NCBI GenBank assembly: GCA_032871835.1
Contig: CM065299.1
Span: 32,352,074-32,416,073, forward strand
DNA from: Dipteronia dyeriana
Taxonomy: Eukaryota > Streptophyta > Magnoliopsida > Sapindales > Sapindaceae
Direction of reading: 5' to 3'
DNA length: 64,000 nt
The number at the start of each line of letters is the position of its first letter. Within the stretch, counting starts at the first letter, position 1. The notes below the pieces were generated by a model. The model did no database searches, was not told where the DNA came from, and saw only the letters and a program-made list of their open reading frames with translations. Position numbers and translations under genes: made by a program. Below, in pieces: positions 21,236 to 32,140 of this stretch.

Positions 21236-22128
21236 TGAAACAAATATTATGGTGCGTATAATATTAATCTAGAGGGGGGGGGGGGGGGTGGTGAATAGAT
21301 TTTAACAAATTTTACCCAATTTTCGTTAAAGGTCAAGTTGATGAAAATGCCTCTAGCTAGTTACAATAAAATCACAAGTGTAAAAATGTGGAAATAATAA
21401 AGTCACTTGAGATATACGTGGAAACCCTCCAAATGGGAAAAACCACGGGCTGATGAGTGCGCCACACTAGAACCTTGAATCCACTAATGGCAAAGGAATT
21501 ACAACCTAATCCCGGTTTAATCCACTACCACTACCTAATCCCGGTATAAGTAAACCTAGTCCATCTTTCTTGTGATTTAAGCTACCTACTCCCGGAAGTA
21601 ACACAAGTCTTACTTATCAATGAAGAGATAAAGAGTCCTATGTGAATATATGATGATATTCAATGAACAAACAAGGCTAGGAAACCCTATATGCTTATCT
21701 GGGATAATAAAATGATAATTAATGCAATCCTAGATATAATGACATGTTCAAGAAGCTTTAGCTAAACATGGATCAAACAATCCTATGAAGCTATCACAAT
21801 ACAACACTCAATCATGGCATCACATCAATCTCTAATTTGTATCTAGAAAATGTTCTAAGAGCATACAAATAATTAAAGAGAAGGTTTAGCAAGTAAAACA
21901 CTTAACTTGTAAGAAGATAGTGAAGAACTTACCAAACAAGATGTGATGAAGTAACCCTATCCATTGATGCACTCTAAATGAACTTAGATGATGCAAGATG
22001 AAGTTTTGATGCACATGGGAATGCTTTGAGTGATTAAAAATGAGTTCTTGGAAGAGTTTTTCCTTTGAAATGTGTTCTAAGGAAAATATGTGATATTCAG
22101 AACTCCTACACGACCTTAAACCAAAGAG

Positions 22129-22146
22129 TTATATATATATATATAA
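22129..22146 (-). promoter_or_regulatory. TATA run in the Sirevirus-type 3' LTR
   Basis: A run of alternating T and A followed (minus strand) by ACTCTTTGG. The homologous site in the 5' LTR is 33034-33047. It fits the LTR promoter position, with the palindromes upstream in the transcription direction. Confidence 0.55.
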
Positions 22147-22211
22147 GATCCAAAAAAAGTGAGGTCGTTTTGGAAAAAACGTTTCAGATTCCTCTGTGTG
22201 CATTGGTGACG

Positions 22212-22487
22212 TGCGCTGGTCGAGTAGCGCACCACCAGCGCACAACCTAATTTTACAACAGACGCTGGATGAGTGGCGCATCCTAGTGGCACAACACATG
22301 CTCAAATCTTCTAGAATGTTTACGCTGGAGAGGTTGCGCTAGTCGAGTAGCGCACCACCAACGCAAGCCCACTTTTTTCAACTGTGCGCGGATGCAACAG
22401 CTCAGCTCAGTGGAGAAACACATGTGGCGATCCACTTGAATGTCGCGTTGGTGAGGTGCGCTGGTCGAGTAGCGCACCACCAGCGCA
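22212..22487. repeat. Repeated palindromes upstream of the LTR TATA
   Basis: TGCGCTGGT at 22212-22220 pairs with ACCAGCGCA at 22234-22242; the same pair recurs at 22457-22465 and 22479-22487, and a variant lies near 22335-22366. The inner GAGTAGCGCACC is shared. The 5' LTR holds TGCGCTGGT and ACCAGCGCA at 33100-33108 and 33122-33130. Confidence 0.75.
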
Positions 22488-22838
22488 AAGCTTATTTTCA
22501 ACACTCAAACACACAATCAATAAGATCGAGAGTGATGAAAAATGCATCATATTCTAATGCCTAGCATGACATAAAACTTTAATTACAAGATGCAAATAAA
22601 TCAAACAAGAGTCATTTAACCAAAATGCACACAAGTATAAACACTCAACATATATGATAAGAATTATGTATGAATTTGTGAGTGTGTGCAACTATCTCTT
22701 CAAAGCAAGTAAGCACACGAATTTTTACCTTCGGTGCTTCTCCTCTTGAGGTCTTGAAAGCCTAAGCTACCCTTACATAATACCCCATAAATGTGATTTG
22801 TTCACGAAATAAGCCAATCAACAAATGAGGACTTTACA

Positions 22839-24022
22839 ATCTCCCCTTTTGGCTATTTCGTGACAAAACCACCACTCACATTGATCCTCACAAAACAAAA
22901 TGAAACATCGGGAAGATATTCTACATTACAAAGAGATAAACATAAAAAAAAACTTCAAATCTTCAATCTCTTGTAGAACTATCAACCATACACACAAAGT
23001 AAGCATAAATACACTTTCCAACCAAGTGCATGTGAGATGATCAAGTGAATATTAAACAAAAGCATTTGTATATATGAGTAATGCATCATGCAATGCTCCC
23101 CCTCAAACGGTTACTCCCCTAAATGTAATCTCCCCCTAAAACAACTACTCATGCAATGCTACCCATCAAAGCCAACACATGCTACTCCCCCTTTTTTGTC
23201 ATGATATAGGCAAAGGAGAAGTCCCCAACCGGGTCACTCAAGGCAAATAAAGAAAGGAGCATACAAGATTGTTGCATAATTACATAAGCCACATTTATGC
23301 AACTCTATTAATAAGAAAGAAACAAGGAGATTTATTGGAAGAAAATGTGTGAATCAAAAATGCTTTGCATACAAGACATGTTGCATTCAAGTCAAAAAGC
23401 AATGGTATTTGGCAAAGCAAATGACAAAGGTTTCCAATGTAAGTCAAACCAATTTCACCATTTGTCATGAGAGAAGCAAGGATATAGAGTTTTTATAGAT
23501 ATCAAATTTTAATGGCACTATATCCAACTTTATAAGCTAAACATGGCATGAGCAACTTTGCACCCTATTTGATTTTTCCGGGAGAATACCCGTATGATAG
23601 TAGCCATGTTCAACTAATAAAGAAAGAGAGACATTGATGCAACATTTTAGTCTCACTAGCTTCTTTTCACACAATATTTTGTATTTAACAATTGCAATAA
23701 ACAATTCATGCTTTATCATTTTTTTCATTAGCATGTCATTAAATAATCATCATATCATAGAGATAATTATAGGTCATTCAACATGTACTTCCTATGTAGA
23801 TCTCCTAGTCTAAAAATGCATGTTTGAACATAAATATGACATGGATTGTAATCAAAGCAAAGTTCACACTTATTGAAGAAAATACAATACAATATATAAG
23901 TGCAACCAAGCTACTCAAGCAATCAATAAAGGAGCATAAACATTTAAAAAAAATGGATGCAACAAGTATACAATAGCTCTCTTTGCTTGAGTTCCCCTTA
24001 TGGGGTCAAAGACCACAACACA
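22839..24022 (-). other. Noncoding spacer with multiple polypurine tracts
   Basis: No gene between RNase H and the 3' LTR. On the minus strand it has several A/G runs: next to the LTR (AAAAGGGGAGA at 22841-22851), and around 23095-23110, 23130-23140 and 23182-23200. Repeated polypurine tracts here are a described Sirevirus trait. An env-like ORF, present in some Sireviruses, is not visible. Confidence 0.6.
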
Positions 24023-24544
24023 TCACTCTATTAAACAAATCCTAATAGATCTACTAAGAGTCTTGAATCGAGTAACATCTAAGGGTTTAGTAAATAGATC
24101 CGCTAGTTGATCATTAGTACCTACATGCTCAAGTACTATGCATTTGCTCTCAACTAGTTCTCTAATGAAATGATGATGGATGTCAATATGCTTAGTCCTA
24201 GAATACTGAACCGGATTCTTTGAAATATTAATTGCACTCATGTCATCACAAAAGAGAGTAAGAGTACATTGATTGAATCCGTAGTCGACTAGCATTTGCT
24301 TCATCCAAAGGAGTTGTGTGCATCCACTCCTAGCAGCTATGTATTCGGCCTCAGCCGTGGACAAGAAAATCAAACTTTTCTTCTTGCAAAACCAAAAGAC
24401 AAGTTTGTTCCCAAGGAAAAAGAAACCGCCCGATGTACTTTTCCTATCATCACAATTTCCTGCCCAATCTGCATCACTAAAGCCTACAAGACTAGCATTA
24501 GTGTCAAAAGAGTACCAAATTCCATAGTTAGATGTCCCATTCAC
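24023..24544 (-). pseudogene. RNase H of the Sirevirus-type element
   Basis: A clean 173-codon block: LVGFSDADWAGNCDDRKSTS, LSTAEAEYIAA, LFCDDMSAI, RTKHIDIHHHFIRELVE and DQLADLFTKPL. The acidic residues of Copia RNase H are present. It is separated from RT only by a TAA at 24545 where Tyr is expected (RIIR*VNGT). It would remove RNA from the RNA:DNA hybrid. Confidence 0.85.
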
Positions 24545-25445
24545 TTATCGAATGATTCTCTTAACGGAAGAGAGATAGGACTCTTTAGGATCCGATTGGT
24601 ACCTAGCACACACACCTACACTAAAAAAGATATCAGGCCTACCTGCGGTCAAATAGAGCAAGCTACCAATCATGCCGTGATAAAAGGTTTGGTCCACACT
24701 TTTACCACTAGCATCCTTGCTTAGCTTCAAAGTGGTACTCATGGGTTTATCACAATATTTGGCACTTTTAAGGCCAAATTTATTCACTAGGTTTTTGGCA
24801 TACTTAGCTTGAGATATGAAAATCCCATCATCCATTTGCTTAATTTGTAAACCTAGGAAGTAACTTAGCTCACCAACAAGGCTCATCTCACCAACAAGGC
24901 TCATCTCAAACTCATGAGACATGACATCAATAAATTGTTGAACTTTGGTGTCATTTGTGGAGCCAAAGACTATATCATCAACATAGATTTGAGCTATAAA
25001 GAGCTTATCTTTGTGTTTTCTTGATGAATAGAGTCTTGTCAACACTACCCCTAGTGTAACCATTTTCTATGAGATATTGGGTGAGAGGCTAATACCAAGC
25101 CTTTGGTGCTTGTTTCAACCCATATAAAGCTTTCTTGAGATGATAGACATGACTAGGGTGGTAAGGATCTACAAACCCTTTGGGTTGCTCAACAAACACT
25201 TCCTCTTACAAGAAACCATTGAGGAAGGCACTCTTAACATCCATTTGATATAATTTGAACTTGTGCAAACAAGAAATGGATAAAAGAAGCCTAATGGACT
25301 CAATCCTAGCAACAGGAGCAAATGTCTCCTCAAAGTCAATACCCTCAATTTGAGAGTACCCTTGTGCTACAAGCCTAGCCTTGTTTCGCACAATGTTGCC
25401 ATCCTCATCGGATTTGTTCCTATATACCCACTTGGTGCCTATCAC
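24545..25445 (-). pseudogene. Reverse transcriptase of the Sirevirus-type element
   Basis: The first part is 25445-25206 ([31 protein letters not shown] with the first catalytic Asp), then a stop and a frameshift near 25063, then 25063-24545 with YVDDIVFGS, ELSYFLGLQIKQ, KYAKNLVNKFGL and GSLLYLTAGRPDI. Catalytic residues are present but the frame is not. An 18-bp direct duplication (about 24870-24906) repeats six residues, MSLVGE, just before the FLGLQ block. Confidence 0.85.
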
Positions 25446-25505
25446 ATTGGTGTTCTTGGGCCTAGGAACTAGAGTTCGAACCTCACTCCTTTCAAATTGG
25501 TTAAG

Positions 25506-26572
25506 CTATTCTTGCATGGCAAGAACCCAAAATTCATCTTTTAAAGCTTCATCAATTTTCTTGGGTTCTATTTGAGAGGTATAACATGTGTAGCTAATTA
25601 GATTAGCCATTTGATGCCTAGTCCTAACACCCTCACTAACCTCTCCAATAATGTCATATTTGTCATGGAGTTTCCTAACCCATAGAGCAGGTTCTTTTGA
25701 GTTCAAGAGAGGAATCCTATCAATAGGTTGTGTTATGTCATCATCAAGATTAGTCTTTTCAACACTAGAGATATCAACTACCTTCTCCAAATGGGAGTCA
25801 TCAACTAGATCTACCTCCTCCTCATGGTCATTAGATTTGAGCCTAGTATCATCAATGACAACATTAGATGATTTCATTACGGTCCTAGTCCTTAGATTGA
25901 AAACTCTATAGGCTCTACTATTCAAGGCATAGCCAATGAAGATACCCTCATCACTCTTAGCATCAAATTTGCCAAGTTGATCACGGTCATTCAAAATGTA
26001 GCAATTGCTTCCAAAGGTGTGGAAGTAGCTAACATTTGGCTTTCTTCCTTTCCATAACTCATATGAGGTTTGCCTAGTGTGAGGCCTAAGAAAGACTCTA
26101 TTTCCTATGTAACATGCCGTATTGACGGCTTTTGCCCAAAGATTCCTAGGGACATTGTTGCTAAGCAACATCACACGGGCCATTTCTTGAAGAACCTATT
26201 TTTCTTCTCAACAACTCCATTTTGTTGAGGTGTCCTAGGAGCCGAAAACTCATGAGAGATGCCTAGACTATTGCAAAAGTTTTCAAAATGGGCATTCTCA
26301 AATTTCTTCCCATTGTCACTCCTAATTCTCTTAATGCTTTTAATCTTAGAGTTCATTTCATTTTGAATTTTAGAACAAAGCATTTTAAACTTGTCAAAAG
26401 TTTTAGATTTTTCTCTAAGGAAATAAGTCCAAGTGTACCTAGAGAAGTCATCTACATACGCAAAAATGTATCTCTTTCCACCTAAACTCTCGTTTTGCAT
26501 AGGACCCATAAGATCCATGTGGAGAAGCTCTAGAGGTTCCTTGGTGGTTACATACTTGCCCTTTTTGTGCAT
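25506..26572 (-). pseudogene. Integrase of the Sirevirus-type element
   Basis: The core block 26572-26171 shows HMDLMGPMQ, RSDNGKKFEN and QQNGVVEKKNR: the D, D and E residues are all present. A frameshift at about 26180 leads to 26183-25506 (MARVMLLSNNVPRNLWAKAV; FGSNCYILNDRDQLGKFDAK; GIFIGYA), the conserved region after the core. Upstream, near 26580-26660, a pre-integrase segment (GVCGPC*QGKQTKS) contains a TAA where Gln is expected. Confidence 0.85.
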
Positions 26573-26904
26573 ACTTTTGGTTTGCTTCCCTTGTTAGCAA
26601 GGTCCACAAACACCATTAACCTTTTTTCCAAGCTTGGGAAGGCCTCGCACAACATTAAACTTATCTAAGATTCTTAAATCCCTAAAGTTCATGTGACCAA
26701 GTCTTTAGTGCCACAACTCAATTTTTTTATCTTTGGACACATTGCAAGAGATACCTTTAGCCTCAAGACATTAACAATTGTCACTAGATCTCATACCTTT
26801 TAACAAGGTTTGTCCATTTGGCAATAGGATAGAACAATCATTTTTCCTAAACAAGACGGAAAGTCCTTCATCATTAAGATGTTAAATGCTTATCAAATTG
26901 GCTT

Positions 26905-27626
26905 TTAAACCATCCACATACAAAGCATTGGACAAGGAGGGTAATCCGGGAATGGAAATGGTTTCCTTTCCTTTAACCTTCTTTTTGGATCCATCACGAC
27001 ATTTCCTCCCTCTTCCATCACAAGAGCCTCAAAGAAACTCTCATTTCCAATCATGTGCCTAGAGCACCCACTATCTAAATACCAAAAATCACAAGAATGG
27101 GCATTCAAGGCAATTTGTGCAACATGGCAAAAGAGTTCATCCTTTCTAATCCACCTAGGTGCAGTATTTTTCTTCCTAGTGGTCAATAGTACATGGGCTC
27201 TAAGTGTCCTCGGATCATACAAAGTTGTTCCATTATTCCTAGTGACATGCATCATGGCTTTAGACTTTTTATTCTCTATCATGCTTTCAATTCTACACAA
27301 TTTAATGTATCTAAAGCAATTTGGTCTAATGTGACCATCAATACCATAAAAATGACATGTAGGAATGAAGTTAGGAATCATACCATAACCTTGAGGATGC
27401 ATTGGAGCCTTCTCATGTCTATGTGGTTGTCTTGATTGTTGTTGAGGAGCTTTCCTTCTTTGTTGTTGAGCAAGACTTGATTGCTTCCTTGGTTGAGCTT
27501 GCATGATAGGAATCTTCCATTGATGAGATTTTGGTTGAGGGAATTTAGCTTAAGGAGCCCTTGTAAGATGGGCTTGAGGTAGGCTTCTTGGTGCCACCTT
27601 CACTTGAGCACTACTTGATGAAATAA
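26905..27626 (-). pseudogene. gag-pol junction: second zinc knuckle and protease, Sirevirus-type element
   Basis: Reads from the inner edge of the nested LTR: SSSAQVKVAPRSLPQ, a TAA, then a Gln-rich stretch, a knuckle CHFYGIDGHIRPNC (the second Cys of CX2CX4HX4C is Tyr here), and the protease active site WYLDSGCSRHMIG near 27070. The other half of the same reading unit lies at 30477 and beyond, on the far side of the nested LTR. Confidence 0.7.
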
Positions 27627-28234
27627 TGTGTACAAGGTTATACTAAACAACTTAGAGGGTGGGGGGGGGGGGTGAATAGGCTGTCTCTCATTTTTAACAA
27701 CTCTTCCGAGACTAGTGACAAAACCTTGATAAGCATACAAATTAACATTCAATATGATTATTATGAGAAAACAATATATTCATGTATGCTCAAATCTCCA
27801 CTCTTAGTCTACAAAACATACAACAAGAATCAATGTATCTTATGAACAAATATATTCTATGTAGTTAAAATTCTATAAGTTGTACTTAGAGTATTACAAT
27901 GTGATACTTTACAACTTGAATGAAATATCACAAGATACAAAGTTATCTAACATACACAAACAATATTGTATAAGGAAGTCAACTTACATAAAGAGTTCTA
28001 TCCATAGTATTCGAATAACAAATACAAATACTAGAGAGTTAGGGATAGAGAAAAGTTGACACAAGATATAACGTGGTAAACCTCCGAAGAGGAAACATCC
28101 ACGGGCTAGCAGCCACCGGCAAACAAAATCCACTAGTAGATAAGACAAGTACAATCTCTCAAGTGACCCCTTCACCTAGAAACTACCCTCATATCCTACT
28201 CATGAAGATGTCGCTTTAATGCTCAACAATTCGA

Positions 28235-28530
28235 GGCTTCACACCTTTTGTCAAGACTTCCTTGCTCACCTTATCCGGATCCTCACGACCCAAGGCAAGA
28301 CTTCTTGCTCAACTAAGTCCTCATGACTCTAGTCAAGACTTCCTTGCTCACCTATCCTAGTTCTCCCAACTATAGGCAAGACTTCTTGCTCGACTATTCG
28401 GATCCTCCCGACCATAGCCAAGACTTCCTTGGTCGACAATCTAAGGCTTCACACCTCTTGCCAAGACTTCTTGCTCAACACCATAGGTCTCACACCTATT
28501 GTCAAGACTTCCTTCTCACAAGGCATCTAA
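28235..28530. repeat. About 42-bp tandem repeat inside the nested LTR
   Basis: Seven copies of a unit containing CAAGACTTCCTTGCTCA, starting near 28253, 28297, 28335, 28378, 28420, 28463 and 28504 (steps of 38-44 bp). The open frame 28323-28580 is a by-product. Confidence 0.75.
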
Positions 28531-30119
28531 GTGATCATGAATGCAAAACGCAAACAAGCACGCAACATATAATAAGATGATCAACAAATTCTATGGAAAC
28601 TAGAATTAATCAATGAGCACGCAAATTATATTTTTCTAGTTTATAATCCAAAAATGACACCACACAAGATGATGCATGAGCATATGAAATGTATGGATTA
28701 GGTACACTCCATGAAGATCTAGACATCGACAATAAAGTTCACAAAACAAGATTGTCTAGATCTTATGCATGAATAAAAATCTAGAGCATGTTAAATTTCC
28801 AAACACATACTTTAAACCTAGATTTTATTCATGTTACTAAAGCTTGAAATAAATATGTTCATGAAGTACATATTCAAGACTTTAGTACTAACACAAAAAA
28901 ATGCTAAAAACACAAGATATGATCAATCAAATCTCTATCAATCATTTAGACCATATATTCACAAAAAAGTCAATTAAACTCTAATATACTCTAAATATAA
29001 AATCAAATGTGCTAATCCTAGATCTATTCAACAAATGAGTTCTAGCACATGATAAGACTATTGATTATGAAAATAAAGTCAATCAAAGCACAAATAGTCC
29101 TAGATAAGATGCTAGCACAATACAACTCATAATCATGTGAAAACATAGGTTTGATTGAAACCTAACTCACAATCAAGTATCTAATTAAGCACAACTAGCA
29201 TTTAATTGAAGATCTATCACTCATCAACATATGTTCAAGTCAAATACACACAAGTAGGAAGAAGACCCAAGGTATTTGAACATTAGAATCAAGGAAATCA
29301 AAAGATAAATAACTACCTTGACAATTTCGAGTGCAGTCACGAAAATGGTGCGATCCACCAGAAAACTTGAACAAATGACTTCAAGGTTGATTGGAGATGA
29401 TAGAGGACTTCAATACGAAACTTCTTCAACTTGAATCACTGAAATCAGATAAGAAATGAGAGAGATATGGTGATTCAAAGTTGAGAGAAAAAACCTGGAA
29501 ATTTTCTGCACTACACTTTCTTCTTCATTGAATTCATATGAGAGAGAGAAGAGATATATAAAGGAGAGGGAAGAGATATATGTGAAAAGACCAAAGCTAC
29601 CCCTTCAAGATGCTTCCCTGAGATGGAGTGTGGGCATCTCGGGGTAGCAAGGAGTTGCAGCCGAGATGGCCACGCGCCATCTCGGGCTTGCACCTCTTGT
29701 TGGCCTTTCAGCCATGGTGCAACTCCCATGCGCTTCCCTAGCGTTCTTCGATCGTTCTCCGGCCTTCAAACTCGGAATTCGAATCCGTTTACGGATTACA
29801 AACCATAACTCTCTCACGGACATGGACATATAAGATACTTAACCCAGAAAATAAGAATTCGACTTGATATACGAAGACAAAGACAATGTACACAACATGA
29901 CTGGAAAGTATCATAACTTTTGATTCGGAACTTGAAATCAATAGTATGAGTAACCGAAATTAACGGAACTCATTCAAGAATTTTTAAGACTAAAATCAAG
30001 TTCAATATCCATGTTATACAAATATATACACAAACAAACACAATTCACACTAGAATGCAAACTACATAGAGATAGTCTCCAATCATGCATTTTCCAAAAC
30101 ATGTTATTTTCATACCAAT

Positions 30120-30260
30120 ACATGAGCATTCATCTTCAAGTGAGTGAATGTGTTATACAAGGTGTACAACGATGCAGGGACACATATGTATGATTTGTGT
30201 GTGTGTGCCTATAATGGTGCACAACGATGCAGGGACACAAATGTATGATATGTGTGTGTG
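30120..30260. repeat. Short direct repeat with GT-rich tail
   Basis: CAACGATGCAGGGACACA occurs at 30167 and again at 30222, each followed by ATGTATGAT and a GTGTGTGTG run. It lies inside the nested LTR. Confidence 0.6.
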
Positions 30261-30476
30261 CCTAAGCCTTGAAAGAGAAAAGAAAGGTCTTAATATACCT
30301 TTGTAGAATCATGAAGCACTTTTCCCTTTGAAGACTTGAACTTGCTTGAATAGTTGTCATTTCCTCTTTGAAGCTTGAATCATCATGAATCCTAGACAAC
30401 TAAACAATACAAAGGAAATGTTGTTTTGATATAGAATAATGCCAACAAAACTCACAAACCTAACACCTGAAAACTT

Positions 30477-32015
30477 TCATAGGTCAAGTTTCTTCCTAGG
30501 TGATTGATGAGAAGAGGACCCATTGAAGTTCATGCTTCTTACAAAGATGGTCTTGCTTGGAGTGGAGGACACCTTGTCATCTTCAACCCCATGCCCCTTC
30601 TTGTCACTTGGCCTCTTTCCAACATCTAGCATATGGTCAAGTTTTTTGGTGCTAGAGTTCATCTTAGCCAACAACTCTCTAGCATCTTCAAGCTCTTTCT
30701 TCAATCCTTCTTCACTCCTCTTAGATCTCACCAACTCTTCATTTAGTTGGTCAACTTGAGTTGAGAGGTCTAGGTTTTCTTCTTTTAATCTCTTAATCTC
30801 ATTCTTGTTCTTTAACCTTAAGCTCTCAAACTTAGCCATGTAGTCCTTGAGATCCATCCTATCCACACTTCCATTTGTGGATTGTGATGAAGATCCATTA
30901 TCACTTGAGTAGTCTTCCTCTTGACTTTCATTCTCTTCTTCACCAGCCTCTTTGCTCCTAAGAGAGGATGTATATGCTATGAAGTTAGCCATGAGTTCTT
31001 CATCATCCGAAGACTCATCTCCTTCATTAGAGTAATCACTTTCACTCTATGTGGCAACCATCACTTTTCCTTTCTTCTTGACCTTGTGATTTGCACATTC
31101 CGGGGCAAAGTGACCTATTCCACCACATTCATAGTATTGGACTCCTTTCTTCTCGGTCTTTTCTTGCCTAGGCTCAAACTTTTTGAAGGAAGCCTTTTTC
31201 TTGAAGTCTTGACCCTTGGATCCAACACCTTTCTTCTCGGACTTGTAGAATTTCTTAAACTTCCTTATTAGCAACGCCATCTCTTCATCCGAGTAATCAC
31301 TTTCCTCATTCTCAACTTTGGAGACTTTCAAAGCAATATCTTTTTGCTTTTTCGATGGTGTGAGGTTAGGACATTTTCTAGATTCATAAGCTAGAAGTCT
31401 CCCAATCACTTCACTTGGCTTCATATCCTTGTAACCACTATTCTCTTTTAAGGCCGTCACCTTAGACTCAAATCTATCGGGTAGAGATCTCATAATCTTC
31501 TGCTTGATCTTCCTATTCGAATCATCAAGTTGATGAATTTGGTTCACAATGTCCATCAACCTCACTTCAAAGTCATTGAAGCACTCGTTCTCATCAATCT
31601 TGAGCAACTCAAATTGTGTTTGGAGAACTTAAAGCTTCGAATCCTTAACCACATCGGTTCCCTCATGTGCAACTTCTAGGATATCTCATGCCTCCTTAGC
31701 TATCCTAGTATTTTGAACCAACTTGTACTGGTTATCATCCATTGCACATAGGATGGCATGCATTGCCTTCTTATTCCACTTTGAAGCCTCAAACTCTTGT
31801 GCATTCCACTGTGACTTTGGTTTTAGTACATCATCTCCTCCATCTGCAGGGGTCATCATGGGTGGAGTGTAGCCATCTTCAACTGACATCCATGCCCTGT
31901 CATGAATTTGGCAATTGTACGACTCCATCTTGCCTTTCCAAGAGGCATAATTCAACCCGGTGAGAAGTGGAGGTCTAGTGCTAGAAGCTCCCTCGTTGTC
32001 ACCGTTTCCACTCAT
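30477..32015 (-). pseudogene. gag of the Sirevirus-type element
   Basis: Starts at ATG 32015 (MSGNGDNEGASSTRPPLLTG, with the NYASWKGKME motif of Copia gag). Frame breaks are single-base stops: TGA at about 31685 and TAA at about 31630 where Trp and Gln are expected, and TAG at about 31047 (VAT*SESDYS, expected Trp). The capsid region is followed by a knuckle near 31088-31130 (YYECGGIGHFAPEC, first Cys now Tyr), then a coiled-coil part (30950-30650, KNKNEIKRLKEENLDLSTQV). It continues across the nested LTR at 27626. The long coiled-coil gag is usual for Sireviruses. Confidence 0.8.
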
Positions 32016-32126
32016 TGTGTTTAATGAATGAATGATATGAATGCAAATGTATGAATGATCAATACACACACAAAATACAACACACACCAAAATGAGCAAG
32101 GATCACCTATATATGTCTAGGAACCT

Positions 32127-32140
32127 GCTCTGATACCAAT
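32127..32140 (-). promoter_or_regulatory. Primer-binding site, initiator-Met tRNA type
   Basis: On the minus strand ATTGGTATCAGAGC directly follows the 5' LTR, the classical plant Copia primer site complementary to tRNA-iMet. Confidence 0.9.

Larger units (their letters stand above)
21236..22838 (-). repeat. 3' LTR of the Sirevirus-type element
   Basis: 1603 bp; on the plus strand it reads TGAAACAAATATTATGG to GACTTTACA. It has a G run of 16 bases or more near 21276-21290, a minus-strand TATA run at 22129-22146, and palindrome clusters at 22212-22487. Confidence 0.85.
27627..30447 (-). mobile_element. Nested 2.8-kb LTR of another Copia family (probably solo)
   Basis: On the minus strand it starts TGTTGGCATTATTC at 30447 and ends CTTGTACACA at 27627. 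It has no element genes. Near the 27627 end it carries TTAGAGGGT, a G run and GTGAATAGG, and then AACATCCACGGGC, matching the layout of the Sirevirus-type LTRs (G run, TGAATAG, CACGGGC), but the rest differs. It splits gag of the host element. I could not match a clean 5-bp TSD (AAACT on one side, AATAA on the other), and the exact 27627 border is uncertain by a few bases. A full element reduced by LTR recombination is the likeliest origin. Confidence 0.6.

Noticed and set aside
28235..28530. CRISPR-like spaced repeats
   Set aside because: Unit spacing varies from 38 to 44 bp, spacers are not unique, and the DNA is a plant LTR.
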